Shown: positions 15,502-25,449 of the stretch, piece by piece
Numbering within the stretch: the stretch's first letter is position 1
Layout: each line of letters begins with the position of its first letter
Assembly (NCBI RefSeq): GCF_000758585.1
Contig: NZ_CP009281.1
Location: 248,001 to 312,000 of the forward strand
DNA length: 64,000 nt
Direction: 5' to 3'
DNA from: Paenibacillus sp. FSL R5-0345
GTDB lineage: Bacteria > Bacillota > Bacilli > Paenibacillales > Paenibacillaceae
The notes under the pieces: model-generated
Databases searched by the model: none
Told to the model about the DNA's origin: nothing
What the model saw: the letters and a program-made list of their open reading frames with translations, nothing else
Program-made: the position numbers and the translations under genes

Positions 15502-16614
15502 TTAGTTTCGAGATTTCAAGTCTTTATGCAGTGCTCTCCGAAACATCGCCACACCTAACAACACCAAGGGTAGAAAAAATCCGAAGGTTATAACATAGTA
15601 CACCAAATAATTATCGAAAACTGTGTTGTAATATGTATAGTTCGGGGCAATGAGAGGTGCTAGAGCAACCAAAATTAACCCTGTGGGTAAGGTTAGCACG
15701 CGAAACTCTTTTAGTTTGAATAATTGGGATACCCCTAGAATGAATGCATAGAAGAACAAAGTTACTTTTATAAACAGGGTTAACATCCATTGTAGAGCTA
15801 TCAGGGCTTCCACCCGCTCAAAGAATCCGCCCACAGATATTCGCCTTGCTATATTATAACTAGGGTATATGTCTCTAGTTGTCAGATCGGGACCTAGTAC
15901 TAAAATGGAAACTGAGAGCGTTAGGAAGATTATAATACCACCGAGGAAGCAGCCTTGTAGTAAGCTTTTTGTTATCTTTTGTTGTTGGTTTACATAAGGT
16001 AGAAACATTAGAAAGACAACCGGTTCTAAAAAGGTGTAAGCCGTAATAGAGATAGCCCCTCTCAACACTGGCTTTATGCCATCCTCCAATATGGGAGTTA
16101 TTCTGACAAATTCTATCTGAGGAATAATTGCGACCGTCAGAACTAGAAATAGGATAATAATCATGGGCGTAAAGATTTCCCCAGCCCGTCCTATAACCTC
16201 AATACCGAGCCGCGTCGCCATAATCACGATCAGTATGAACAAGATTAGAATGGATGGGATAGGGGTTCCTTGCAACATTTCTGAAACCACGAAATCACTG
16301 ATCTCTCGCATACTTCCAACGCCAATCATAAGAAAAAACATTAAAGTCATGAGTGATAGGATTGTACCTATCCATTTTCCAAGTGCCTTTTGAATCGCCT
16401 GAATTAGCGTTAGATTGGGGTATGCTTTAACGAACCTACTGTACATATAGGTGGTTAACAATCCAGCTACCATTCCAATTATGGTGGAAATCCAGGCGTT
16501 TTGTCTGGCGTAGTGTGTAGTAGAAGGGGGGATTACGAGAATGGAATCCCCGATAGTAAGAAGCATAACCAGAATGGTTAGCTGACGATTACTTATTTTT
16601 CCTTTTTCCAGCAT
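15502..16614 (-). CDS. GerB-type spore germination permease subunit
   Basis: 370 aa with about ten transmembrane segments, of the amino-acid-permease-like GerAB family. ISNRQLTILVMLLTIGDSIL at the N-terminus and GRAGEIFTPMIIILFLV in the middle are typical. In known receptors this subunit binds the germinant in the inner spore membrane. It lies between the GerC-type lipoprotein gene (21 bp upstream) and a small membrane protein gene. Expression would be expected in the forespore; I could not identify a convincing sigma-G promoter. Confidence 0.92.
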   Translation of the reverse strand: MLEKGKISNRQLTILVMLLTIGDSILVIPPSTTHYARQNAWISTIIGMVAGLLTTYMYSRFVKAYPNLTLIQAIQKALGKWIGTILSLMTLMFFLMIGVGSMREISDFVVSEMLQGTPIPSILILFILIVIMATRLGIEVIGRAGEIFTPMIIILFLVLTVAIIPQIEFVRITPILEDGIKPVLRGAISITAYTFLEPVVFLMFLPYVNQQQKITKSLLQGCFLGGIIIFLTLSVSILVLGPDLTTRDIYPSYNIARRISVGGFFERVEALIALQWMLTLFIKVTLFFYAFILGVSQLFKLKEFRVLTLPTGLILVALAPLIAPNYTYYNTVFDNYLVYYVITFGFFLPLVLLGVAMFRRALHKDLKSRN

Positions 16615-16635
16615 AGCTTCGTTCCCTCCAATGTA

Positions 16636-17835
16636 TCACTTCATCTCTTCTAAGAAAGAGTTAGTTATTTTTCCTAACAGGCGAATTTTAATGTCTGTCT
16701 TTACACTTACTGGCAGGTTAGCAAAGATTTGATCCCAATTGTCTTTTAGTTTCTTCCATGCCTGTGGATCAGAGCGATGTACAACCTCGCCAAATCCAAA
16801 AATATCAGATTTATATTGTTGTTGTACTTTCTTAATAGTATTTTCGAATAAAAGTTCTACCTTCTGGTTAGCGATTTGTTCTAATTCGGTGATGGTCTTT
16901 GGATTGGTCAGGTCTAGATTTCTACATTGAACCTCTCCTAAATTTGATTCTATGTGTTGTTCTATACTGATTTCTGGCTTGCCGTTTTTCATGCTACTTT
17001 TTATTTTGGAGTGGGCTTCAAATACATCAAGAGACACCTTATTTCCTTCGGGGCACTTGATGTAGAATACGGTGCTCTTCACCTTATTGGTTAAATAGTT
17101 ATATACTTTTGATTCCTCTTGATTTAGCCAGCCAATCAATTTGTCCTCTTTAAATACAGCCAATCCGGAGTATTTCAATTCTGTTGGAGAGTCAACTGTT
17201 TCAACATTCTGTTGAGTTTCTCCCACATCTACATTTCCATCGATGATAACCCCTGTTAGGACTGGATTCTTACCTTTAGTAACAAGCTCTGTTGTCAATG
17301 TTCCTAAGGTCACAGTAGATGTAGGTGCCCATTGTTTCTCCGATGTTTCCAGACTAGAATATAATCGCATGGCAGGAATCTTTTCGAGGCTGGTTAATAT
17401 TTTCAAAGCATCTGATGCTTTGGAGTTTTTGGATACGACTATAAAAAAATCATTTCTCACTTCGGTATCTCTAGACAAGAGATCAAGAACTGGACTGATT
17501 CCTTCCTTTGCTAAATCTTCGCCCAGAACTAATATTCGCAAATGAGCGATGTAAATTTTGCGGGGGCTAAGGGTTGTGATTTTCCTTACGGCTTCATAAA
17601 CGGTGCTTCCAGTGGCTTTATATAGGTTTACGGGTGACTGAGGACTTCCGCCCTTTGAGCCTGCAATCTGACTGGGTAACACCACTTGTGCAGAAACTTG
17701 ATATTGATCTCCGATCTTATCAATGCCGAGCCCGACAGTAATCGCAAGATCGTTCAATTCACGGCGACTCCAGCAACCTGTTATGAATATTTGTAAGAGT
17801 ATAACAATGCAAAGTAGGAGTGATCTTCGTCTCAT
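16636..17835 (-). CDS. Ger(x)C-family germination lipoprotein
   Basis: 399 aa. Signal sequence LLLCIVILLQIFITGCWSRR ends in lipobox ITGC followed by W, and RELNDLAITVGLGIDK is the hallmark opening of GerAC proteins. The lipoprotein is attached to the inner spore membrane, where it assembles with the A and B subunits. It starts three bases after the GerA-type gene, indicating coupled translation. Confidence 0.93.
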   Translation of the reverse strand: MRRRSLLLCIVILLQIFITGCWSRRELNDLAITVGLGIDKIGDQYQVSAQVVLPSQIAGSKGGSPQSPVNLYKATGSTVYEAVRKITTLSPRKIYIAHLRILVLGEDLAKEGISPVLDLLSRDTEVRNDFFIVVSKNSKASDALKILTSLEKIPAMRLYSSLETSEKQWAPTSTVTLGTLTTELVTKGKNPVLTGVIIDGNVDVGETQQNVETVDSPTELKYSGLAVFKEDKLIGWLNQEESKVYNYLTNKVKSTVFYIKCPEGNKVSLDVFEAHSKIKSSMKNGKPEISIEQHIESNLGEVQCRNLDLTNPKTITELEQIANQKVELLFENTIKKVQQQYKSDIFGFGEVVHRSDPQAWKKLKDNWDQIFANLPVSVKTDIKIRLLGKITNSFLEEMK

Positions 17836-17838
17836 GGT

Positions 17839-19431
17839 TTATTCCTCCGTTACATCTCCCGGTTTTTCCGGTGGTGTACTCTTCTCCCGAACGAGATTTT
17901 TTTGATTGATTAGCTTAGGACGGGTAAACATAGCCCAACGAGGCATTCGGAAAAAGGTGTCCTTTTGATCAACAAGATTAAACGGAGCTAGCGGGCTCAT
18001 ATAAGGAACTCCAAAGGAGCGTAAACTGCACATGTGCAGAACAATTGCAATAATCCCGATAATGATTCCGAACAATCCGAAGGAAGCGGCTAGAAACATC
18101 ATTGGAAAACGAAGCATTCTGACCGTCAAGGCGAGATCAAAGGCTGGCAGAACAAAGCTGGAAATAGCTGTGATTGCGACAACAATGAGCATGGCGGCAG
18201 AAACAATACCGGCATCAACTGCTGCGGTCCCTATCACTAAAGTTCCCACAATAGAGACAGATTGGGCTATGGTTTGAGGCATTCTTACACTAGCTTCTCT
18301 TATAATCTCAAAGGCAAGCTCCATTAAGAGGGCTTCAATAAATGCTGGAAGCGGCACGCCTTCCCGTTGAGCAGCTAAACTAATTAGCAGCGTTGTGGGC
18401 AACATCTCTTGATGGAAGGTAGTAATAGCTACATATAAAGATGGGGCTAGCAGGGATATGAATATACAGAAATAACGGAGCATCCGAACTAGGGTGCTGA
18501 CATCCGCACGTTGGTAATAGTCCTCTGCGGTCTGCATGAAGGAAACGAAAATGGTAGGAACCATCATCACTTCAGGGGTGCCATCTACTAAAATAGCTAC
18601 TTTCCCTTCCATAAGACCAGCTGCAATAACATCAGGACGTTCGGTATGATGAATAGTTGGAAATGGAGTATAGGTTTCATCCTCGATTAATTCCTCGATA
18701 TAACCACTCTCCAAGATTCCGTCAATATCGATCCGATCTAAACGTGAATGTACTTCTTGCACCACCCCGTCATCTACAATTCCTTTGATATACATAATCG
18801 CAACATCTGTTTGGGTAACCCGTCCAATGGGTTGCGTTTCTAACCATAGGTTAGGGTCTTTTATTTTTCGCCGGATTAATGCAGTGTTGGTACGTATGCT
18901 TTCTGTGAAAGCTTCCTTAGGCCCACGGATCACCGTTTCGGTGGAACTTTCTGTTACACCACGATCTTTCCAACCACGCATACCTATCATGAAACCCTTG
19001 GCGTATCCATCTAGCAAGAGAATCACATCTCCGGATAAGAGGGAGGTCATTAAAGAATTGAACTCCGTTGCGTCTTTGATTTCACCTACGGTAAGCATGT
19101 GATTTTTTAATAAGGAATAGTTGTCTTTCTCAGGTTCTAAGCTCAAATCTGGAATTTCTAAGATAAGAGACTCTAGAATGAAATCCTGAATAGCTTTACT
19201 GTCAGCCAGTCCATCTGTATAGAAAATAGCAGCCTTCATCTGTTGCTTGGAGCCAATGAAGAAATCTCTGATTACAAGGTCTGTGCTATTGCCGAGCGCT
19301 GTTTTTATATGTTCAATATTATCTTGAAGGTTTGTCTTGATAGGTTCTTTAGGTATTTCTCTATTGGGGTTGGGGTATCCTGATGTAGGGTTTTTGAATA
19401 TTTTAGTTATTGTTCTGTTTAGAAATCCCAT
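17839..19431 (-). CDS. GerA-type germinant receptor A subunit
   Basis: 530 aa from ATG 19431; a TTG at 19455 would add eight residues but overlap the ribosome site. The N-terminal soluble half (LVIRDFFIGSKQQMKAAIFY, then TDGLADSKAI) and the membrane half with LALTVRMLRFPMMFLAASFG and FGVPYMSPLAPFN are characteristic of GerAA/SpoVAF proteins. It is the first gene of the receptor operon A-C-B-small. The C-terminal tail is short and Lys/Pro rich. Known homologues form the ion channel opened by germinant binding. Confidence 0.93.
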   Translation of the reverse strand: MGFLNRTITKIFKNPTSGYPNPNREIPKEPIKTNLQDNIEHIKTALGNSTDLVIRDFFIGSKQQMKAAIFYTDGLADSKAIQDFILESLILEIPDLSLEPEKDNYSLLKNHMLTVGEIKDATEFNSLMTSLLSGDVILLLDGYAKGFMIGMRGWKDRGVTESSTETVIRGPKEAFTESIRTNTALIRRKIKDPNLWLETQPIGRVTQTDVAIMYIKGIVDDGVVQEVHSRLDRIDIDGILESGYIEELIEDETYTPFPTIHHTERPDVIAAGLMEGKVAILVDGTPEVMMVPTIFVSFMQTAEDYYQRADVSTLVRMLRYFCIFISLLAPSLYVAITTFHQEMLPTTLLISLAAQREGVPLPAFIEALLMELAFEIIREASVRMPQTIAQSVSIVGTLVIGTAAVDAGIVSAAMLIVVAITAISSFVLPAFDLALTVRMLRFPMMFLAASFGLFGIIIGIIAIVLHMCSLRSFGVPYMSPLAPFNLVDQKDTFFRMPRWAMFTRPKLINQKNLVREKSTPPEKPGDVTEE

Positions 19432-19541
19432 AGTTGTTATATCCCTCTTCCGCAAGCTGCTGTGAAATTAGCTATTACCAAAATGCGGTGGGATTATTCT
19501 TTGAATAATCAACTGCAGGTTTGGGGATGAACATGCAAAAA

Positions 19542-19566
19542 AGCCGTCGAGAGCATCTCGACGGCT
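19542..19566 (-). terminator. Terminator of uridine kinase gene
   Basis: An 11-bp perfect stem AGCCGTCGAGA / TCTCGACGGCT, loop gca, followed on the minus strand by six T. It separates udk from the ger operon. Upstream of ger, a further perfect inverted repeat GATTATTC/GAATAATC lies at 19492-19510. Confidence 0.9.
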
Positions 19567-19593
19567 AGGGTTAGAACTAGGTATTTAAAAACT

Positions 19594-20220
19594 TTAGGAC
19601 GTCCAATCGTTATATAAATGTTTCTCAGTTAAGATGGACAACAACTGGATACCGACCTCATTATGGCCACCTTCAGGGATGATCAAATCGGCGTATTTTT
19701 TGGATGGCTCAATAAAAGCTTCGTGCATCGGTTTAACCGTGCTCAAATATTGGTGATGGATTGATTGAATGCTCCGACCGCGTTCCTCGATATCACGGAG
19801 TACCCGGCGGAGGATGCGTACATCAGGATCAGCATCAACAAAGACTTTGATATCAAGCATATCGCGGAGGTTCTCGTCGGATAGAACATGAAGCCCCTCG
19901 ATAATTACAATATTGTTTGGTTTCAGTTCTACAGTCTCCGTAGTGGAGCGGGCATGAACTGTGAAGTCATACACCGGTGCATATGCGGCCCTATCTTCTC
20001 GCAGACATTTAAGATGCTCAATCAGCAGCTCGTTGTCGAAAGCGAAAGGATGATCGTAATTGATGGATTCACGTTCAGCGAAGCTGAGGTGTGAATGATC
20101 TTTATAGTAGTTATCTTGAGATATGAAAGTTACCTTTCCCGTTCCAAGACGGTCAATGACGGAGCGGGCTACGGTTGTTTTTCCCGAGCCGGTGCCGCCG
20201 GCGATACCAATAATGAGCAT
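19594..20220 (-). CDS. udk: Uridine kinase
   Basis: About 208 aa. P-loop IIGIAGGTGSGKTTVARSVI at the N-terminus, FISQDNYYKDHSHL (acceptor-binding region), NYDHPFAFDNELLIEHL and VIIEGLHVL follow the uridine/cytidine kinase order. The enzyme phosphorylates uridine and cytidine in pyrimidine salvage, in the cytosol. Start is ambiguous: GGGAGGG is 12 bases before ATG 20220 and three before TTG 20229, so the protein may have three more residues. Monocistronic with its own terminator. Confidence 0.93.
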   Translation of the reverse strand: MLIIGIAGGTGSGKTTVARSVIDRLGTGKVTFISQDNYYKDHSHLSFAERESINYDHPFAFDNELLIEHLKCLREDRAAYAPVYDFTVHARSTTETVELKPNNIVIIEGLHVLSDENLRDMLDIKVFVDADPDVRILRRVLRDIEERGRSIQSIHHQYLSTVKPMHEAFIEPSKKYADLIIPEGGHNEVGIQLLSILTEKHLYNDWTS

Positions 20221-20377
20221 GTGATTCAATAACCCTCCCTAAGATTGCCGTTGCAATTCCAATATTGTAGCACAGCGCTCATGTTTTTTCACCTTAGATC
20301 GGGTAAAATTAAGATGGGATTTTTTGAAATTCGTCTATATTAGGGACAAGGCAAACACGGAAGGGGCAATTCTACCA

Positions 20378-21490
20378 ATGAACGGAAAAAAATCAGTGCA
20401 AGAGGCATTTAATGAAACGACTTATCGAATCGTAGGACATGGGGATCGGGATGTTCAAGTCTTGAAGGAAGCCTTTGAAGCTGTAGAAGATAATACGCCA
20501 TCTGATATTTATGGATCGGGCAAGGTGATTGAGAATTTCCAGTCGGAAATGGCGAAGCTTTTGGGAAAAGAAACAGCAGTCTTCTTTCCGAGTGGAACGA
20601 TGGCACAGCAAATCGCCTTAAGAATATGGTGTGATGAAAAAGGACTCAAGAGCGTCGCCTATCATCCTTTATGTCATTTGGAGATCCATGAGCAGGATGG
20701 GTTGGAGGAATTGCATCATATTAAGCCTGTCCTACTTGCGGATAAGGATCGACTAATTACCTTGGATGATGTATTACAAATGAAGGAGGATATTGCTTGT
20801 CTGCTGCTTGAATTACCGCAGCGTGAGATTGGCGGGCAGTTACCAGAGTATCAGGAGCTTGAAGCGATTTCTGCTCATTGCCGTGCTCGGGGAATTAAGC
20901 TGCATTTGGATGGCGCAAGATTGCTCGAGACACTTCCCTATTATGGCAAGACAGCTGCTGAGATCTGTGCCCTCTTTGATAGTGTCTATATCTCACTGTA
21001 TAAAGGAATCGGAGGAATTGCAGGCGCGATTCTTGCAGGCAGTGAGGCGTTTACGAAGCAATCGAAGATATGGAAAAGGCGGCATGGTGGCGACCTAATC
21101 AGTCTGTATCCATACATTATTTCCTCTGACTATTACTACAAGCAAAGAGTAAATAAGATGCAGCAGTATTATGAAGACGCTAAGGAGCTTGCTGCTTTAG
21201 TTAATAAATGCCATGCGGTGACTACGTTACCTACTGAGCCTGTCTCCAATATGTTTCATATGCATTTTCAAATGTCTAGGGAGCGCATGGAACCAATCCT
21301 GTCTTCTGTATATGAGGCAACAGGAATCGGTTTAAGCGCAGCGATAAGACCAACGGGAGAACATAGTTCTTATTGTGAGATCAGTATTGGAGACAAGTAC
21401 GCCGACATCCCTAAAGAAGAAGTAAACGGATTCTTACTGCTGCTCGATAAGCTAATGCATGAATCATCTTCTGAGCAGCGTTCGAAGTAA
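20378..21490 (+). CDS. PLP-dependent beta-eliminating lyase / threonine aldolase family
   Basis: 370 aa from ATG 20378, behind GGAAGGGG; an upstream TTG at 20324 lacks a ribosome site. Fold-type I: AVFFPSGTMAQQIALRIW binds the cofactor phosphate, KLHLDGARLLE carries the PLP-nitrogen Asp, and SLYKGIGGIAGAIL contains the Schiff-base lysine. The family includes L-threonine aldolases and tryptophanase-like lyases; the threonine-aldolase branch fits length and motifs. Its end overlaps the convergent glycosyltransferase gene by 27 bp. Confidence 0.85.
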   Translation: MNGKKSVQEAFNETTYRIVGHGDRDVQVLKEAFEAVEDNTPSDIYGSGKVIENFQSEMAKLLGKETAVFFPSGTMAQQIALRIWCDEKGLKSVAYHPLCHLEIHEQDGLEELHHIKPVLLADKDRLITLDDVLQMKEDIACLLLELPQREIGGQLPEYQELEAISAHCRARGIKLHLDGARLLETLPYYGKTAAEICALFDSVYISLYKGIGGIAGAILAGSEAFTKQSKIWKRRHGGDLISLYPYIISSDYYYKQRVNKMQQYYEDAKELAALVNKCHAVTTLPTEPVSNMFHMHFQMSRERMEPILSSVYEATGIGLSAAIRPTGEHSSYCEISIGDKYADIPKEEVNGFLLLLDKLMHESSSEQRSK

Positions 21491-22780
21491 CGAAATCCGT
21501 AATAATTGTTTTTTAATAAGCTTTGTACGAAATTCATTTCTTAATTGATTGTAGATTGGCGGGCAATGGTTAAGGGCCCAATGATACATGAATTTAAAGT
21601 CTGTAGCGTCTTTCGCAGAATTTAATAAATAGTATGAGATCGTATCATACGCATTATGGCTAAACCATTCTGTCATTTCCTGCTCGCTATAGCCATATTT
21701 CTGAATGGCCATATTCTTAATCAAGAGTTTCTCCTCCAGATTCTCAATTAAGAATCCCTGACTCAGATGAAAGGTAATGTTGTCACCATGTAATCTATAC
21801 ACGCCGGCAAGGGTATCTATGAAGCCAGCATCACCGACCAACAGAGAGCGCAGATAAATAGAAGCATCGTTGACCATATTCATACTCAGGATATCCATAG
21901 CCATTAAGGCCTCGCGCTTAAAGACAGTTGTTAGTGTGGAGGAGGGCTTCGGATATCCTTTTTTCTCGAAATTCATGAAATAATCTTGCTTCTTAATAAT
22001 TTTACTTAGCTGTAGGCTGCAGATCTTCAGTTGTTTTGCCTTTGAATATTCAAGAAACACATTAGCAGCCACAAATGAGATTTCGGGATGAAGATTGTGA
22101 AAGTCCACAGCCTTACTTAAATAGTTCATGTCAATCAGATAGTCGTCATCATCTAGGAAAAGAACATACTCGCCATCACCATGAGCGGCAAAGGCTGAAC
22201 GGCGATTATTACCGGGTCCGCTATTCTTTTCGTTTCGCATGTAGATTACCTGCGGCTCATCTCCGAAGCTTTGCTGCATTAACTCTTCCGTCCCATCTGT
22301 AGAACAATCGTCGATCACTGTGATCTCTTTATGAGGATAGTCTTGCTTTAAGATGCTTTGGATCGCTTGGTATAGAAATGCCTTTCTATTGTAAGTAGTG
22401 ATAATGACACTGACCTTGGGATAATCGGCAAAGGAAACGAGTACTGGGTCTGAACTAGCCGTATCTGAGGACTGATATTTGAATGCAACTAACCCATGGA
22501 TTAACCCGTCGATCTCTTCGTGCACGATACTAAATTGCTCTGCTAAATAGAACCTTAATGCATCCTCCGAAGCTCTCCCTGTGAGATAAGCCTGGATCAC
22601 CTCTGATAAAGTTTCTAAAAAGGCTTTGACTTGGGGATTTTGTTCTTTATCTATGATCAGACGACATCTTTGGAAGATTTCTTTATCATCCATATGAAGG
22701 GGGAATGAGTGGTTGATTTCATCATTTAGGTCATTCAGAAAGACGTAACAGGCTTGCTGTAAAACCTCGCTATGATCCAT
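21464..22780 (-). CDS. Family 2 glycosyltransferase with N-terminal helical extension
   Basis: 438 aa, ATG 22780 behind GGAGGA. The first ~130 residues are helical and acidic without recognised domain; then comes a GT-A domain: VSVIITTYNRKAFLYQAI, TVIDDCSTDGTEEL, and FLDDDDYLI (DxD sugar-nucleotide motif). It is the last gene of the glycan operon, 19 bp after the flippase. It probably adds one sugar on the cytoplasmic side to a lipid-linked repeat unit. Confidence 0.88.
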   Translation of the reverse strand: MDHSEVLQQACYVFLNDLNDEINHSFPLHMDDKEIFQRCRLIIDKEQNPQVKAFLETLSEVIQAYLTGRASEDALRFYLAEQFSIVHEEIDGLIHGLVAFKYQSSDTASSDPVLVSFADYPKVSVIITTYNRKAFLYQAIQSILKQDYPHKEITVIDDCSTDGTEELMQQSFGDEPQVIYMRNEKNSGPGNNRRSAFAAHGDGEYVLFLDDDDYLIDMNYLSKAVDFHNLHPEISFVAANVFLEYSKAKQLKICSLQLSKIIKKQDYFMNFEKKGYPKPSSTLTTVFKREALMAMDILSMNMVNDASIYLRSLLVGDAGFIDTLAGVYRLHGDNITFHLSQGFLIENLEEKLLIKNMAIQKYGYSEQEMTEWFSHNAYDTISYYLLNSAKDATDFKFMYHWALNHCPPIYNQLRNEFRTKLIKKQLLRISLLRTLLRR

Positions 22781-22799
22781 TTCGAGTCCTCCTGTTGTG

Positions 22800-24347
22800 T
22801 TATTTGGATAAACCACTTACCTCAGGCTGAGTATTAATTTTATTTTTGAGTTTATATCGATACTTTTTGAGATGTTCCCATGTATAGAGAAATACTTCCC
22901 GTTCCATTAAAGAGCCGATTACGAAATATACAGGCAAAATCACAAGTCCTAGCAGTACACCCCACAACATAAGTCCCGCATAGGAATGGATGGGGATATT
23001 GATAGCGCGAGAGATCAGAATAATGCCCACAAAAACCACTGCATTCGTTAGCCATCTTTTAAAGGTGACCCAAGGACTCCGATTCAGCAGATGTCTGCTA
23101 GCGTAGATCACGATATCTATGGAGCGGTATAAGAGGGCGGCTATAGTTCCCATCAGTACACCGTAAATTCCCATGAAGATTACAAATACAATGGAAGCTA
23201 CCAGATTTATAGCTGATTCCAGAATGGAACGGTTCTGTGTGTTCTTGAAATGCCCGGCGATGGTAATCACATTATTGGAAGAAGCTCTGGCATTGGTTAA
23301 TAATTTGATGACTACGAACAGGATCGGTAGCCACATATCGATGTAATTCACGTCATTTACTCCAGCGGTATACAACTTCATAAAAGGAAGAATTAGAATG
23401 TAAGCCACAGTCAGAATTGAGAAGATGAGCCCCATAAAGTAGACTTCGTAAGCATCATAAAATTTAATAAAGGCTTCTTTACTCTCATGAAAGCTCTGAC
23501 CAAGAGCTGCCTTTACACTTCCGTTTATAGTTTGAACAATGTTATCTACAATCGTAAAAATCATGTTGTACATGACATAGATGCTAACGATCTTTAAGTT
23601 CGTAAATATAGTCAGGATCAGCACGTCGGTATTTCTAAACACCAAGTAGGAGATCTCATGAACTAACACGGAGTTTTTTTGACCAATGGCTGCATAGTCT
23701 GGTTTAAGATTTAGGTCGATCCATTTGTAATGCTTATTGATATAGATATAGAAGACAACGATTTGAAGTATGGTCAATATGAAATAGGATGCTTGCACTG
23801 CGATGATGTTAACACCTTGAAGTAATAACAGAATCCGAATCACATTGTTCAGAATATTAGCCACAGTGACAATAGAAGTTTCTACATAGCTTTTTCCCTC
23901 TGCAGCGAGCAGAGCTTTGAATTTTCCTTGAAAATAATAATTAATCGCTCCGCCCATCCCTGTGAGCAAAATAATGAGCATAATCGATAATTTATCGATG
24001 TCAGAGGTGATCACTAATGGGTATATAACGGCAATTAGGAGGACGGCGAAGAAATAATAAATCCCTGTTTTTTTATAATAGCTGGAGGTAGCGGCCAGAA
24101 TAGAGTTGATATGGGTCTTATCATCCGAAGCTACCGGCTTATATAGGGCTTGAATCGAAGCGGCGCCTACACCGGCTTCCAGCAGGGCCAAATAACTAAT
24201 GATCTGTACAATCGAAGCGATTAAACCATTGGCTTCAGAGCCATAGTTAACCATAATCAGTCTGGGTATAAAAAAACCAAGGATGATCGTGATGAGCTGA
24301 CTTCCGAGTCCAAAGGATAAGTTAAGAATGCTCCGCTTGGCTCTCAT
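22800..24347 (-). CDS. Wzx-type polysaccharide flippase
   Basis: 515 aa, 12-14 predicted helices, of the MATE/MVF flippase group. Opens LNLSFGLGSQLITIILGFFI; GAASIQALYKPV and a conserved ISYLVFRNTDVLILTIF follow. It would flip a lipid-linked saccharide across the membrane. Start ATG 24347 is preceded by AAGGAGG and overlaps the pyruvyl-transferase gene by 26 bp; a longer frame to 24431 would lie wholly within that gene. Confidence 0.9.
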   Translation of the reverse strand: MRAKRSILNLSFGLGSQLITIILGFFIPRLIMVNYGSEANGLIASIVQIISYLALLEAGVGAASIQALYKPVASDDKTHINSILAATSSYYKKTGIYYFFAVLLIAVIYPLVITSDIDKLSIMLIILLTGMGGAINYYFQGKFKALLAAEGKSYVETSIVTVANILNNVIRILLLLQGVNIIAVQASYFILTILQIVVFYIYINKHYKWIDLNLKPDYAAIGQKNSVLVHEISYLVFRNTDVLILTIFTNLKIVSIYVMYNMIFTIVDNIVQTINGSVKAALGQSFHESKEAFIKFYDAYEVYFMGLIFSILTVAYILILPFMKLYTAGVNDVNYIDMWLPILFVVIKLLTNARASSNNVITIAGHFKNTQNRSILESAINLVASIVFVIFMGIYGVLMGTIAALLYRSIDIVIYASRHLLNRSPWVTFKRWLTNAVVFVGIILISRAINIPIHSYAGLMLWGVLLGLVILPVYFVIGSLMEREVFLYTWEHLKKYRYKLKNKINTQPEVSGLSK

Positions 24348-25449
24348 AACGTATCCTCCTTTCGTAAAGCGATAAATACGTATCCAGATGTTCGAAATGC
24401 CTTTCGGCATGTTTGGCTTGTGGCGTAACATCCATGTAGTGGGTAGTCATACTATCAAAAACCTGTGCAGGCTGTAGCTGCTCTAGTGTAGTGAAATCGG
24501 TATATAACCCTTTGTACTGGGCATCTTCCATTACATTGATCATTTTTTGGCTGTAAGCCACGGGAAACACTGGTTTATCCAACACCCAACCCAGGATCAT
24601 CGCATGGAATCTTGATGCTACTATGAAGCTGGAGTTGGCTAGAACGGCCAAGACCTCTTCCATATTCGTTTTATATAAATGCACTTGGATGGCATCCTCA
24701 TAGGAGGAGCCCATAAGATTCCGGATTTCCTCAATCGCTAGCTGATCACCTTCATGTTCGCAAAATGACATGAAATGAACAGCGTAGCCTTTTTCAATGA
24801 AATAAATTGCGAGTTCTTTCATTTTTTCATAATAGAGGTTGTCAAAACCGTTCAGACCTTTAGAAGAAGGCTTAATAACGGATAAGACGATGTAATCCTC
24901 AGGTTCGGGTTGAAGATCTGGCGGGTTAAGCTGAAAAATAATATCTGGCGCTAAACGGACATGATCCAGATCCTCAAATAACTCATAAGAGTACTTTTCT
25001 CTAAAACAGATATCTGTATAGTCCTTAAAAATCCGCCTGTGTTCCTCATAATATTCTTTATCTGTATAAGGGCCGAAATTCGATCCTAATAAATAGTAGG
25101 GTTTATTCTTATTCCGTATGGCTTCAGCGTTCTTGAAATGCTCTTCCCAATGCTCTGCCTGCATAAAGATCGAGCCACCGATATGAACAACGCCATCGGA
25201 GCGATCGGCCATATATTTTTGTGACAGATTATGTATCTTTAACCTTCTGCAAATAAAGGCAACGCCTCTTAAGAAAAGGGAATCAGAAGGATACACTTTC
25301 AGATTCTTGATCTCTTTGAAACACTGCTTGTATAAGCTTGGAGCACAGATTCTGAATTGGGTATCGGGATATCGCTCACATAGCACCTTAATGAACAAAT
25401 CATCGCCCAAATTAAATTCCGTATAGGCATAGATCAGCATCTTTTTCAT
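24322..25449 (-). CDS. Polysaccharide pyruvyl transferase family protein
   Basis: 375 aa. MLIYAYTEFNLGDDLFIKVL at the N-terminus, PDIIFQLNPP, and FIVASRFHAMILGWVLDKPV with the conserved R-H are the family signatures. Relatives such as CsaB and WcaK put ketal-linked pyruvate on surface polysaccharides; in Paenibacillus-like bacteria pyruvylated wall polymer anchors SLH-domain proteins. The start overlaps the preceding glycosyltransferase stop by four bases (ATGA). Confidence 0.9.
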   Translation of the reverse strand: MKKMLIYAYTEFNLGDDLFIKVLCERYPDTQFRICAPSLYKQCFKEIKNLKVYPSDSLFLRGVAFICRRLKIHNLSQKYMADRSDGVVHIGGSIFMQAEHWEEHFKNAEAIRNKNKPYYLLGSNFGPYTDKEYYEEHRRIFKDYTDICFREKYSYELFEDLDHVRLAPDIIFQLNPPDLQPEPEDYIVLSVIKPSSKGLNGFDNLYYEKMKELAIYFIEKGYAVHFMSFCEHEGDQLAIEEIRNLMGSSYEDAIQVHLYKTNMEEVLAVLANSSFIVASRFHAMILGWVLDKPVFPVAYSQKMINVMEDAQYKGLYTDFTTLEQLQPAQVFDSMTTHYMDVTPQAKHAERHFEHLDTYLSLYERRIRYESQAEHS